Source of the DNA: CAYUNE01 sp964446115
Lineage (GTDB): Bacteria; Desulfobacterota; Desulfobulbia; Desulfobulbales; Desulfobulbaceae
Assembly: GCA_964446115.1 (NCBI GenBank)
Contig: CAYUNE010000028.1
Span: 11,809 to 75,808 of the forward strand
Direction of reading: 5' to 3'
DNA length: 64,000 bases
Position 1 is the stretch's first letter. Every line of letters starts with the position of its first letter. The notes under the pieces were generated by a model that saw nothing but the letters and a program-made list of their open reading frames with translations, did not search any database and was not told the DNA's origin. Positions 24,805-34,048 of this stretch are shown here, one piece after another. The position numbers and the translations under genes are program-made.

Positions 24805-27331
24805 CGTCCCGGCGACCGGCTCCGGGGGCCCGTTTCCTGATCCGCGCCGTCAGGACCTCCTCCTCCGGCAGTTCCAGGACAAAGGAGAGGATGTCCACCG
24901 GTCGCACTCCGGCCCGCATCGGATCATTGAGCAACTCCAGGTGCAGCCCCCTGTCTCCGCGCAGGCTGATTTCCCTGACCAGCGGCCTGATATCCAACCG
25001 CTGGACTTTCTTTTTTCTTCTGCGGCTGATGGCAAAGGAATCCACGGCCAGAAAATCGCGGATGCGTTGCCGCCGGGTAGCGGTCAGCGGGGTGGGACAC
25101 TCGATCTCGTAGACCGTTGGCCCGCCTTCCTTCCCTGAACGGCATATCTCGATATTGAGGATTGTGAGGCCGGAGGGCAGTTCCCGGTTCAGCCGGCTGG
25201 TGGCCCGGGAGATCGAGCCCAGGGGCGCTGTCAGCTTCATGTCGAAATATTCGTCCTCGCTTTCCATGCCCACGCCCAGGGCGCTGCCGAAGGATACCCG
25301 CGGGCTGGGATTGAATCCCCGGGAAAAGGCCACCGGCAAACCGGCCCGCTGGATGGCCCGGAAGATGAGCTGCAGCATCTCCAGATGGCTGAGGAAACGG
25401 ATATCACCCAGGCGCGCGTAGTGAACACGGTAGCAGTGGAGGGGCTGGTTTTCCGTGGTCTTTTCGGCTTTTCCGGTTCCGGAGGCGACGGTTTTGCCGG
25501 CCTTGCGGTGGACCAGGGGCTTCAGGGTCCTGAAATCGCAGAGTCCGCACCCGTGGCAGCCATGGTTGCGGCAGTCGGCCGTATAGACCTGATCAAAACC
25601 CTTTTGCCGCTCGTCGAGCAGAAAACGACGCTCGACACCGGGGTCAAGGTGATCCCAGGGCAGCATCTCATCGGTGCGCCGGGCTTCAAGGTATTGCTCC
25701 AGGTCGATACCGCAGTCGGCGGCGGCCCGTTGCCAGCGCTTCAGCTGAAAATGATCGGACCAGCCGTCAAAACGGGCCCCGTCCGCCCAGGCAATCTCGA
25801 TCAGCCGGGCCAGACGCCGATCACCCCTTGAAAAAACGCCCTCCATGAAACTCTGCCTGGGATCATGCCACTTAAGCTTCAGGCCGCGCCTGGGCATCCT
25901 GTCCTTGAGGAGCTGGAGCCTTGCCAGGGACTCATCCGGACCGAGCTGCTTTTCCCACTGGAAAGGCGTGTGGGGCTTGGGAACAAAGGTGGCGACGCTG
26001 ACATTGATCCGGGGGGCCCTTTTGCCCCTCGTCTCTTCCAGGCCAGCCTGCCTGGCCTTGACAGCGAGTTCGATGACGGCCTCCACATCCTCGCGGGTCT
26101 CGGTGGGCAGGCCGATCATGAAGTAGAACTTGATCAGATTCCAGCCCAGGGCAAAGGCATCCCGACAGGTGGCCAGGAGATCATCTTCGGAAATTCCCTT
26201 GTTGATAACCCGGCGCAGTCGCCGACTGCCTGCCTCGGGCGCCACGGTGAAACCAGTCTTGCGCACCCGCCTGATCTGCTCCATCATACCGGTGGTGAGA
26301 CTGCCCACCCGCATGGAGGGCAGCGACACGGATACGTGGCGCCGCACAAACCGGTCCATCAGGCGGCCGAGCAGATCGTTGAGGCAGGAGTAGTCCCCGG
26401 TGGACAGCGACAGCAGCGCCAATTCGTCGAACCCGCCGGCGGCAATCCCACTTTCGGCAAGTTCCATGACCTCATCCACGCTTCTTTCCCGCACCGGGCG
26501 ATAGAGAATGCCGGCCTGACAGAAACGGCAGCCCCGGGTGCAGCCCCGGGCAACCTCGATTCCCAGCCGGTCATGGACGGTCTTGACCATGGGAACGAGT
26601 GGCTCACGGAAGAGATCAGGGTCTGCGAGCCGGGTTATTACCCGGCGGCGGATCCGTGTATATCCGGGCCTCAGGCTCCGAAGGGCCGATATTTTCCCGC
26701 CCCGGTACCGGGGAATAAAAAAGGAGGGGACATAGACGCCCTCGATTTCGGCCAGAGCGGCCAGCAATTCGCTGCGACCGCCGCCCGCTTCCCGGACCCC
26801 GATAACGGTATCGGCAATCTCCAGGATAACCTCCTCGCCGTCGCCCAAAACAACGGCATCGAAAAAATCCGCCACCGGCTCGGGATTCAGACTGCAGGAG
26901 CCGCCGCCCAAAACCAGAGGATGGTCATCGCCGCGGCCATGGGAATAGAGGGGAATGGAAGCCAGGTCCAGCAGGGTGAGGATATTGGTGTAACAGAGTT
27001 CATAGGGCAGGGTGATGCCGATGACGTCGAAACGGTCAAGCGGGGTGCGTGATTCCAGGGAAAAAAGCGGCAACCGCCTCTTCCTGAGCTGCCGCTCCAT
27101 ATCCACATCCGGCGAAAAGCAGCGTTCGGCAAGCAGATCCTCCCTGGAGTTGATAATCCGGTAGAGGATCTGCAACCCCTGATGGGACATACCTATCTCA
27201 TAAAGGTCCGGAAAAGCAAGAACAAAACGGAGCCGACACTCATCCCATCGCCTTGTTGCGCTGTGTAATTCACCACCGATATAACGCCCCGGTTTCCTCA
27301 CCAGGGGAAGGATTGCATCTAGATTCAGCAT
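24761..27331 (-). CDS. B12-binding-like radical SAM protein with DUF2344 domain
   Basis: An 856-residue TIGR03960-type radical SAM protein. The N-terminal 230 residues are a cobalamin-binding-like fold (FVLAFPDLYEIGMSHQGLQIL). The radical SAM core has C264, C268 and C271 (CTRGCRFC) and the later VAPEAGSRRLRRVINKG. A short Cys-rich stretch follows near 590-605 (CRNHGCHGCGLC). The C-terminal 230 residues are DUF2344 (HYARLGDIRFLSHLEMLQ). The reaction is unknown; in many genomes this protein sits by RNase G and ribosomal genes. Here it faces glgB. A shorter paralog is encoded at 57445-59283. Confidence 0.9.
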   Translation of the reverse strand: MLNLDAILPLVRKPGRYIGGELHSATRRWDECRLRFVLAFPDLYEIGMSHQGLQILYRIINSREDLLAERCFSPDVDMERQLRKRRLPLFSLESRTPLDRFDVIGITLPYELCYTNILTLLDLASIPLYSHGRGDDHPLVLGGGSCSLNPEPVADFFDAVVLGDGEEVILEIADTVIGVREAGGGRSELLAALAEIEGVYVPSFFIPRYRGGKISALRSLRPGYTRIRRRVITRLADPDLFREPLVPMVKTVHDRLGIEVARGCTRGCRFCQAGILYRPVRERSVDEVMELAESGIAAGGFDELALLSLSTGDYSCLNDLLGRLMDRFVRRHVSVSLPSMRVGSLTTGMMEQIRRVRKTGFTVAPEAGSRRLRRVINKGISEDDLLATCRDAFALGWNLIKFYFMIGLPTETREDVEAVIELAVKARQAGLEETRGKRAPRINVSVATFVPKPHTPFQWEKQLGPDESLARLQLLKDRMPRRGLKLKWHDPRQSFMEGVFSRGDRRLARLIEIAWADGARFDGWSDHFQLKRWQRAAADCGIDLEQYLEARRTDEMLPWDHLDPGVERRFLLDERQKGFDQVYTADCRNHGCHGCGLCDFRTLKPLVHRKAGKTVASGTGKAEKTTENQPLHCYRVHYARLGDIRFLSHLEMLQLIFRAIQRAGLPVAFSRGFNPSPRVSFGSALGVGMESEDEYFDMKLTAPLGSISRATSRLNRELPSGLTILNIEICRSGKEGGPTVYEIECPTPLTATRRQRIRDFLAVDSFAISRRRKKKVQRLDIRPLVREISLRGDRGLHLELLNDPMRAGVRPVDILSFVLELPEEEVLTARIRKRAPGAGRRDATATSASGLPGEAG

Positions 27332-27481
27332 GTTTTTATGAAAAAATCCCGGATTTTTCCGCCCCTGTGCAATTACTTTTCAAGGATTTTATTACCCCTC
27401 GCCGGGGAGGCAATCAGGGAGATATGTTTTGTGAATAAAAACGGAAACGGTTGTTTTTGTAGCTCTTTTACTGAAAAAAAG

Positions 27482-27510
27482 TTGACTTTTCAACAGGAGA
27501 TGAGTAATTC
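27482..27510 (+). promoter_or_regulatory. Possible promoter of the AMIN protein gene
   Basis: -35 TTGACT (27482-27487), 17-bp spacer, weak -10 TAATTC (27505-27510). It lies 65 bp before the ATG at 27575, in the divergent gap with the radical SAM gene. Confidence 0.35.
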
Positions 27511-27574
27511 AACGATGAGTCAGTTCTACGCATTTAAAATATCAAATTTTCCAACAAAAAGAAATAATCTCCCC

Positions 27575-28663
27575 ATGAAAAGATTCCTCATCCTCCTCCT
27601 GTTCGCCCCGCTCTTTTTCCTGGTATCGGAATCAACCACTCTGCTCAGCACCTGCCAGGCGGCGCCCCTCCTGGAAAAAATCACCTTCGATGCCCCGTCC
27701 CCCGGCCGGGAACGGATCAGCTTCAAGCTCAACGGTGCCCACATACCAAAAACATTCGCCTTTGACGACGGCAAACAGCCCAAGGTGGTCTTTGATTTCT
27801 TTGGAGTGGAACCGGCGGAAAGCATCAAGCGGGAAATCAAAACCGACGGCGCCTTCATCAAACGCATCCGCACCGGCCGCCATGAGGATGTCAACCCGAA
27901 AACGCGTGTGGTTCTCGATCTGCAGGCGGGGATCAAGGTGAATTTTGATCAACAGTTCGACGGCAAGACCAACACCCTGGTGATCACGCTTTCAAAGGCC
28001 GACGCCCCGGCCGCCCCCAAATCGGCGGCCACCCGTAAAACCGCGCCCGCAAAACCTTCCGTGAAGGAACCGGGTATCGCCGATAAGGAGGCCCGGTGGC
28101 AGAAGGAGCTCAAGGAAAAACAACCCGCCGCACCGGCTGAAAAAACTCCGTCACCTCAACCACCCGCCGCAACAGCAGCAGCACCGGTCGCGGAACAGAA
28201 ATCCCCGCCGCCGGCGGCGGAAACGGCGTCAAAGCCGACGGCTCCGGCAACCACGGCCCCGCCTCCACCCACCCTCACCGATGATCCGGGTCCCATCGTA
28301 CCCAAGGCGGGCAAGACACCCAAACTCTTTTCCGTCGAGTTTGACAACACCTCCGAACGCGGCGAGATGATTCTCTTCCAGCTCAACGACTTCTATCCCC
28401 CGGTTGTCTTCGGTATCGAAGAGGGATCTCCGCGGGTTGTCTGCGACTTCATGGCAACCGAGATGGGGCAGAAAGTCCTGCCCCTCATCGAGGCCAATGG
28501 CCAGTTTGTGCAGACCATCCGCACCGCAGCCCATCACAACCCGGAAAAGATCAGAACCGTCATCGACCTGCGTCCCAAAAACAACTATGACCTGCAACAG
28601 GTCTTCTTCAAGGACGAAGATCTGTTCATCCTCATCGTCAACACCCTCAAAGAGGATAAATAG
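27575..28663 (+). CDS. Secreted protein with two AMIN-type domains
   Basis: A 362-residue exported protein. A signal peptide (MKRFLILLLFAPLFFLVSES and on to about 32) is followed by an AMIN-like beta domain (about 33-135, with RISFKLNG, PKVVFDFFG and RIRTGRHED), a long Pro/Ala/Lys linker (about 150-240), and a second AMIN-like domain (about 250-362, with MILFQLNDFYPP, PRVVCDFMAT and IRTAAHHN). AMIN domains usually target peptidoglycan or belong to secretins and amidases, but no enzyme domain is attached. ATG at 27575 is chosen because the signal peptide starts there; the frame is open from 27338. Confidence 0.8.
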   Translation: MKRFLILLLFAPLFFLVSESTTLLSTCQAAPLLEKITFDAPSPGRERISFKLNGAHIPKTFAFDDGKQPKVVFDFFGVEPAESIKREIKTDGAFIKRIRTGRHEDVNPKTRVVLDLQAGIKVNFDQQFDGKTNTLVITLSKADAPAAPKSAATRKTAPAKPSVKEPGIADKEARWQKELKEKQPAAPAEKTPSPQPPAATAAAPVAEQKSPPPAAETASKPTAPATTAPPPPTLTDDPGPIVPKAGKTPKLFSVEFDNTSERGEMILFQLNDFYPPVVFGIEEGSPRVVCDFMATEMGQKVLPLIEANGQFVQTIRTAAHHNPEKIRTVIDLRPKNNYDLQQVFFKDEDLFILIVNTLKEDK

Positions 28664-28760
28664 CCCTCTGCCGCCGGTGACAACTCCCCGCGGGACAGGC
28701 ACCAGACCTTGGTAAACATCGGTATTTGTACCCCGTCAGCCGGTAAGCGACCCGTTCGGA

Positions 28761-29543
28761 TTATCGCAGGATCTCCACCCGAAAGCCCGGCGGAAATTCC
28801 AGCCGGAAGGCATCTTCCGGGAAACGATCAACCGGTATCACCCGCTGGTAACGCAGGATCAGCTCGCCGGGGCCGGTATCGGCCTCCATGCGTATCTCAA
28901 AGGGCCAAAGGCAATCGCCCACCTGCCGATACCGCAGGTAACGCGCCTCGAATATCCGGTGGCCCTCGGCACTCATAAGGAGATGACGCCGCATGACCGG
29001 GCGTCCGCCATCCAGCAGCACCCGGTGGATGAGTCCTTCCCTTTCGGCAAACTCGTACCAGACTCCCTCGCCGCCGCTATCCGCCGCAATGCGCTCAAGC
29101 TGCATTCCGGTATCATGCAGCCCGCCGCTGAGCCAGGCAAAAAGAGCGCCGCCGTCAACTTCCGGGGGCAGATATCTCCGCCGTCCGGGCCAGGTCTCCT
29201 CTCCCTGCCAGCCGCGGCCTTCGGAAACAAGCACGGCCCGGAAAGTCCTGCCCGCAGCCGCAAGAATCCACTGCGGCCTCCCCAGGGGATCGGTAATGGT
29301 GAGTCTGGCATGATCGGGATCACGCAGTTGCAACATTCCGGGAAGAGCGCCCCGGTTGGTGAAAAGTCGCCACTGCAGACTGAGATCGCTGTCAATGCAA
29401 CGACTGCATTCGCGGGAAAGAAAGGCCTGCCACGCCTGCTCCGCCGTCTTGAGAGCCGGGCCGGTGAGCGGGGGGGAATGGGCGCAGCCGAGGGTGAAGA
29501 CGGCGGGTAGCAGAAGGACTCCGAAGAGGCGCAGGAGAGTCAT
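28761..29543 (-). CDS. LolB/DUF4292-like outer-membrane lipoprotein
   Basis: A 260-residue predicted lipoprotein with lipobox FTLGC at residues 16-20. The mature part looks like an open beta-barrel of the LolB/LolA class: LQWRLFTNRGALPGMLQL, LTITDPLGRPQWIL, then GALFAWLSGG and WPFEIRMEAD. LolB receives lipoproteins at the outer membrane; DUF4292 proteins share this fold. It overlaps nothing but follows the TPR lipoprotein gene by 7 bp and is the last gene of the ffh-tmk run. Assignment is by pattern, so the exact family is tentative. Confidence 0.6.
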   Translation of the reverse strand: MTLLRLFGVLLLPAVFTLGCAHSPPLTGPALKTAEQAWQAFLSRECSRCIDSDLSLQWRLFTNRGALPGMLQLRDPDHARLTITDPLGRPQWILAAAGRTFRAVLVSEGRGWQGEETWPGRRRYLPPEVDGGALFAWLSGGLHDTGMQLERIAADSGGEGVWYEFAEREGLIHRVLLDGGRPVMRRHLLMSAEGHRIFEARYLRYRQVGDCLWPFEIRMEADTGPGELILRYQRVIPVDRFPEDAFRLEFPPGFRVEILR

Positions 29544-29550
29544 CCGGCCG

Positions 29551-31323
29551 TTACTCGTCGCTGCTTTTTTTCAGGAGGACATCGAGCTTTTCCCTGGTCG
29601 CAGGTGCGTCCTTGTGATCACCAAACAGCTCCAGGGCCTGTTCATATTCATGCCTGGCCTTTTCCACCAAGCCCAGATTACGGTAGACATCGCCCAAGTG
29701 ATCATGGATATGCGGGTCTCCGCCGGCAAGATTCAGGGCCTTGAGAAGTTCCGTCCTGGCCTTTTCGATTTTCCCCAGGCGGAAGTAGACCCATCCCAGA
29801 CTGTCCCGAATGTAGGCGTTTTCAGGCTTGAGCGCCACGGCCCGCTGGATATACTCCAGGGCCCGCTGGAGATTCTCGCCCCTGTCCGCCCAGGTGTAAC
29901 CCACGTAATTGAGCGCCCCCGAATGGTCGGGATCCGCCTTGATGACCCGTTCCATAACAGCCAGGGCCTGGGCCGGCTCTCCCTTCTGATCCAGAAAGAG
30001 CCCATATTCATAGAGCAGGTCATTGTCTTCGGGATAGAGCTGCATCGCCTTTTGCAACACCGCCTTTCCCTTTTCCCCCTGGCCGCGGGAAAGGTACAGC
30101 CCGGCAAGGATAATGGAGAGATCGGCGGATGGTGGTTCATCCCGGCTGAGCACCTCCCTGAGCAGCGCCACGGCCTCGTCACTTTTTTCCTGCTGCCGCA
30201 GGATTTTGACCCGGAGTATGACGCTCTCCTCATATTCATCCGCCTCGGGACCGATCTTGCCCAACTCTTCCAGGGCCGCCGCCGGATCTTCGCGTTCCAG
30301 ATGGATCATGGCCAGGAGATAGCGGGCCTCGGGGAGATCTTCCTCGCTGATGAGCCGCTCCAGGATGGACGTTGCCCGGTCATATTTTTTCCGGCGGGCG
30401 TAAATGCGGCTGACGATCAGGTCAATACGGGCGGGATGATCGGTGATCTCCCGGAGTTTCTTCAGCTCCTCCAGGGCCAGGTCGTCGCGCTGCATTCCCA
30501 GATAGGTGTGAACAATGGCGATCCGCGCCTTTTCGCCGGATTCATCCCTGTCAAGAATCTGTCGGTACAGGGCCACCGCCTCCTTGGGACGATCCAGGTT
30601 GCGGAGTAGCTCACCCATCTCGTAGATCAGTTCAGCGGACCAGTTGAGCCCCAGGGCGGTCTCATATTCCTCCAGGGCCTCATCGTAGCGTTGCTGGTTG
30701 ACATGGATCCGGGCCAGAAAGACGTGTCCGGCATACCAGTCCTCTTTTTCCTCCAACAGGCGGGTAACGGTCTTTTCGGCTAAATCATAGTGACGGCGGC
30801 GGGCATGGAGTTCACCAAGCAGCAGGGTGGCGGTTTCATCCCGCGGATCAAGATCAAGGGCGGCCCGGTACTGGGCAATTGCCTCGTCATACTTTTTCTG
30901 GCGGCTATAGACCTTGGCCAGCAGCAACCGGGTTCCCACCTCTTTGGGATGGGCGACAATGGATTTCTTCAACCAGTCAACAGCCTCCCCGTTTCTGCCC
31001 AGCCGGATCAGCAGCATGGGCAGTTTACGCATGATGTAATCGGCCCCGGGATCGCAAATCAGGGCCTTTTCATAGGCCTCCAGGGCCTCTTCCAGATGCC
31101 GGGACAACTCCGCGTGCCGCCCCCAGAGAAAGTAGAAATAGGAGCAGGTGGTATCCACCGGCTCGCTCCCGGGACCGGACCCAGCCTCTTTTTTATCCTG
31201 CCGCTCAACAGGGGAAACAGGGCTGTTTTCTCCCTGCAGCAGAGGTTGACAACCCTGGAGAAACAGCAGCAGCAGAAACGGCGGAACGAGCCGCTGTAAA
31301 ATTTTCTTATCCACCTTTTTCAT
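29551..31323 (-). CDS. TPR-repeat lipoprotein
   Basis: A 590-residue lipoprotein. The N-terminal signal ends in a lipobox (LLFLQGC, Cys near residue 25). After a short polar linker there are about 13 tetratricopeptide repeats, for example AELSRHLEEALEAYEKAL, KYDEAIAQYRAALDLDP and PENAYIRDSLGWVYFRLG. Such proteins are scaffolds in envelope assembly or secretion. It lies between tmk (4-bp overlap) and the LolB-like gene. The three are likely one transcript, hinting at a role in lipoprotein or exopolysaccharide traffic; that is inference only. Confidence 0.85.
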   Translation of the reverse strand: MKKVDKKILQRLVPPFLLLLFLQGCQPLLQGENSPVSPVERQDKKEAGSGPGSEPVDTTCSYFYFLWGRHAELSRHLEEALEAYEKALICDPGADYIMRKLPMLLIRLGRNGEAVDWLKKSIVAHPKEVGTRLLLAKVYSRQKKYDEAIAQYRAALDLDPRDETATLLLGELHARRRHYDLAEKTVTRLLEEKEDWYAGHVFLARIHVNQQRYDEALEEYETALGLNWSAELIYEMGELLRNLDRPKEAVALYRQILDRDESGEKARIAIVHTYLGMQRDDLALEELKKLREITDHPARIDLIVSRIYARRKKYDRATSILERLISEEDLPEARYLLAMIHLEREDPAAALEELGKIGPEADEYEESVILRVKILRQQEKSDEAVALLREVLSRDEPPSADLSIILAGLYLSRGQGEKGKAVLQKAMQLYPEDNDLLYEYGLFLDQKGEPAQALAVMERVIKADPDHSGALNYVGYTWADRGENLQRALEYIQRAVALKPENAYIRDSLGWVYFRLGKIEKARTELLKALNLAGGDPHIHDHLGDVYRNLGLVEKARHEYEQALELFGDHKDAPATREKLDVLLKKSSDE

Positions 31324-31946
31324 CTGTCTCCTCTTTCGGCCCGCAACAGAGAATCAACCTCCTCTCTGACGGTTGCCTGCACTTCTGCGATCGGGCCGTT
31401 GCCGTTGATTCGCCGGATGCGGTCATCGTCAAAGGCGGCAAAGATGCGATAGACCTTCTCCAGATGATCAAGCTGCTCAAAATCATTGGGAGTATCTCCC
31501 CTCACCTGTCTGATGCGCCGGACCGCCTCCCGGGGAGACAACTCTAGGAGCAGGACCAGATCGGGCCGGGGGGCAAAGCCGTTCAACCGCAGGATCGTTT
31601 CCGGATCGCCGCCTGCCGCTCCCTGATAGGCGGCGGTGGAATAGTAGTAACGGTCGCAGAGTACGATTTGGCCGGCGGCCAGTGCCGGGGCGATCACCTG
31701 TTCCACATGTTCGCGGCGGTCATCGAGAAAGAGTTTGAGTTCCTGCTGCCGGCTGAGTTCGTGACGACGGGAGAAAAGCTGGCGAATTCGTCTGCCGATG
31801 GGACCGTCCGAAGGTTCCCGGGTGACCAGCAGGGGCAGACGCCGCCGCCGGAGATGGTCGGCCAGGAGGCGAAGCTGAGTGGACTTGCCGGTGCCGTCGA
31901 TTCCCTCGAAGACGATGAGCAGGCCCTTTTCTCCCCTATCCCCCAT
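31320..31946 (-). CDS. tmk: Thymidylate kinase
   Basis: A 208-residue dTMP kinase. P-loop FEGIDGTGKST is at residues 11-21, the DRYYYSTAAYQG block near 100 holds the DR(Y/H) motif, and the LID is GDTPNDFEQ-like. The ATG at 31946 is set by a clear AGGAG five bases before it and by homology starting at once; the frame is open further up inside pdxA. It overlaps the pdxA end by 11 bp, so the two are translationally coupled. Confidence 0.95.
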   Translation of the reverse strand: MGDRGEKGLLIVFEGIDGTGKSTQLRLLADHLRRRRLPLLVTREPSDGPIGRRIRQLFSRRHELSRQQELKLFLDDRREHVEQVIAPALAAGQIVLCDRYYYSTAAYQGAAGGDPETILRLNGFAPRPDLVLLLELSPREAVRRIRQVRGDTPNDFEQLDHLEKVYRIFAAFDDDRIRRINGNGPIAEVQATVREEVDSLLRAERGDR

Positions 31947-32949
31947 TGTCGCTCCTGTTGACGGCAATTTCCGCGGCAAGGCGGCAGGCGGCAATGAGAC
32001 TGGCCGGATTTGCCCGACCGCGGCCGGCAATATCATAACCCGTGCCGTGATCCACGGAGGTGCGGATGATGGGCAGTCCCAGGGTGACGTTGACGCCGTC
32101 TTCAAAGTGAAGCAGCTTGAAGGGAATCAATCCCTGATCATGATACATGGCGACGACGCAGTCATACCGCCCCTGCGCCGCCTGTAAAAAAACGGTATCC
32201 GGGGGACAGGGGCCGCTCACCTGCCAGCGGCGGGCACACTCCTCAACGGCCGGAGCGATGATCTCCGCCTCTTCGTTACCGAACATACCGGACTCGCCGG
32301 CATGGGGATTGAGGGCGGCAACAGCGATACGAGGATTTTTCAACCCAAAGTCGTGCCGCAACGCCCGGGCGGTGATGCCGATCATGCGGCTGACGGCCGA
32401 GGAATGGATGAGCCCGGGAACGCGGGCCAGGGGTTCATGGATGGTGACCAGAGTGACGCGCAACCGTTCACCGGCCATCATCATGGCATACTCTCCGGCA
32501 TCGGTGAGAGCAGCCAGCATCTCCGTGTGTCCCGGATAATCATAACCTGCCAGATTAAGGGCATATTTGCTGATGGGACAGGTAACCATGGCCGCGAGAT
32601 ATCCCCCCCGGACCAGTTTCGCCGCAGCCTCGATATAGCCGGCCATTGCCCGGCCGGTGCGGGCATCGGGCCGTCCCCAGGTAAGTTTTTCGGCGGCCAG
32701 AGCGGAGAGATCCAGGACCGGCAGGGTTCCGGCAACCACCTCGTCGCCGGGTTGCCAGGCGACAATGGGGATATCGATGCCCAGCTCTCCGGCCATGCGC
32801 CCGAGCACACGGATATCGCCGAGCACCACGGCCTCGACCCGGTCCCGGGGAAGTGAAGCGGTAAAAAACTTGAGGATAATCTCGGGACCGATGCCCACGG
32901 GACAACCCATGGTAATACCGACGGGTTCCCTTTGTCCGGATGTGCTCAT
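31936..32949 (-). CDS. pdxA: 4-hydroxythreonine-4-phosphate dehydrogenase
   Basis: A 337-residue PdxA of the vitamin B6 (DXP-dependent) pathway, an NAD- and metal-dependent dehydrogenase. Marks: ITMGCPVGIGPEI at the start, TCPISKYAL near 123, GYPGHTEML-type block (YDYPGHTEMLA), LNPHAGESGMFGNEE near 214, YHDQGLIPFK near 270 and the end motif RTSVDHGTGYDIAG. Length is normal. It is followed by tmk with overlap; yraN ends 53 bp upstream. Confidence 0.95.
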   Translation of the reverse strand: MSTSGQREPVGITMGCPVGIGPEIILKFFTASLPRDRVEAVVLGDIRVLGRMAGELGIDIPIVAWQPGDEVVAGTLPVLDLSALAAEKLTWGRPDARTGRAMAGYIEAAAKLVRGGYLAAMVTCPISKYALNLAGYDYPGHTEMLAALTDAGEYAMMMAGERLRVTLVTIHEPLARVPGLIHSSAVSRMIGITARALRHDFGLKNPRIAVAALNPHAGESGMFGNEEAEIIAPAVEECARRWQVSGPCPPDTVFLQAAQGRYDCVVAMYHDQGLIPFKLLHFEDGVNVTLGLPIIRTSVDHGTGYDIAGRGRANPASLIAACRLAAEIAVNRSDNGG

Positions 32950-33002
32950 AGGCCGGTGTCCTTCATCAGGTTGACGGTATTTTTTCGTGTCCTGCTGCGG
33001 GA

Positions 33003-33377
33003 CTAGAGCTGGTATTCGAATCCGTCACGGAGCAGTTCGATCACCGGTTTTCCGGGATCGGCAAGAGAGACGGCCACCACATCGAAGCGAACATTGCGCT
33101 TCTGCAGCCGGTGCCTTGTGATATAGTCAAGGGCGACCAGGGAAATCTGCCGCTGCTTGGCACGGGTCACCGCCTCCCAGGCGCTGCCGAAACGGTTGCT
33201 TTTCCTGGTTTTCACCTCGACAAAGACCAACGTGTCCCCCTCTTCGGCAACAATGTCTATCTCACCATAACGTCGCCGGTAATTCCTGGCAAGAATTCCG
33301 TACCCCTGCCGCTGTAAAAAGGCCGCAGCCAGATCTTCGCCCTTCCTGCCAAGCGCTGTTTTGCGTTGTCCTTTCAA
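33003..33377 (-). CDS. yraN: YraN / UPF0102 family nuclease-fold protein
   Basis: A 124-residue protein of the YraN family with a restriction-endonuclease-like fold. The conserved core is visible: GEDLAAAFLQRQGYGILARNYR, YGEIDIVAEEGDTLVFVEVKTRKS (D and EVK are the nuclease-type acidic-lysine set) and a helix with RAKQRQISLVALDYI. The biochemical role is not established. It overlaps rnhB by 4 bp. Confidence 0.93.
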   Translation of the reverse strand: MKGQRKTALGRKGEDLAAAFLQRQGYGILARNYRRRYGEIDIVAEEGDTLVFVEVKTRKSNRFGSAWEAVTRAKQRQISLVALDYITRHRLQKRNVRFDVVAVSLADPGKPVIELLRDGFEYQL

Positions 33378-34039
33378 TTACCGACAAATTCCCGCACACC
33401 CTTGAAGGTGCGGCGGTGGATCTCACAGGGACCGTGTTCGGCAATGGCCCGCCGGTGATCGGCGGTGGGATATCCCTGATTTTTGATAAAGTTATACTGG
33501 GGAAACAACCGGTGGTACTCAGCCATGATATTGTCGCGCGTCACCTTGGCGACTATGGAAGCGGCGGCTATGGAAGCGCTGAGCGACTCGCCCCTGACCA
33601 TCGTCTGCTGGGGAATATCAATGGGAATGGGAAACTTTCCATCGACAAGGAGGTAATCCGGATGGAAATGGTGAGAATCATGATGGCGGACCGCCCGTTT
33701 CATGGCCAGAAGAGAGGCCTGGAGAATATTGATATTCTCGATTGTCCTTGGAGAGACCATACCGACGCCGATCGGAGCGCCGCACTCCTGGAGATAGGAA
33801 AAAAGCTCCCGCCGCCGTTTGGGCGAGAGCTTTTTGGAATCCTTGAACACCCGGTGATCACAGTGGGACGGAAGAATAACACAGCCGGCCACCACCGGAC
33901 CGGCAAGGGGTCCGCGTCCCGCCTCGTCGACCCCGGCCACCGCCCCATATCCCTGCCGGTGAAGGGCGCGTTCCACGCAAAGGGTATCCCCGTCCGCTGC
34001 CGCCGACGCTTGACTGCCCGAAAGTGAGGCCGGCGCCAT
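33374..34039 (-). CDS. rnhB: Ribonuclease HII
   Basis: A 221-residue RNase HII that cuts at ribonucleotides in DNA duplexes. The first two active-site acids are in AGVDEAGRGPLAGPVV (near 36-51). The next follows in LLVDGKFPI, and the SIAAASIVAKVTRD block is intact. The C-terminus with KNQGYPTADHRRAIAEHGP is complete. It starts 9 bp after rplS, the usual order rplS-rnhB-yraN. Confidence 0.96.
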   Translation of the reverse strand: MAPASLSGSQASAAADGDTLCVERALHRQGYGAVAGVDEAGRGPLAGPVVAGCVILPSHCDHRVFKDSKKLSPKRRRELFSYLQECGAPIGVGMVSPRTIENINILQASLLAMKRAVRHHDSHHFHPDYLLVDGKFPIPIDIPQQTMVRGESLSASIAAASIVAKVTRDNIMAEYHRLFPQYNFIKNQGYPTADHRRAIAEHGPCEIHRRTFKGVREFVGN

Positions 34040-34048
34040 GATCTCCGC

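Noticed and set aside
25865..27052. A 395-codon plus-strand ORF
   Set aside because: Shadow of the radical SAM/DUF2344 gene, whose cysteine motif is on the other strand.
29356..30609. A 417-codon plus-strand ORF
   Set aside because: Shadow of the TPR lipoprotein gene; the TPR repeats on the minus strand are unmistakable.
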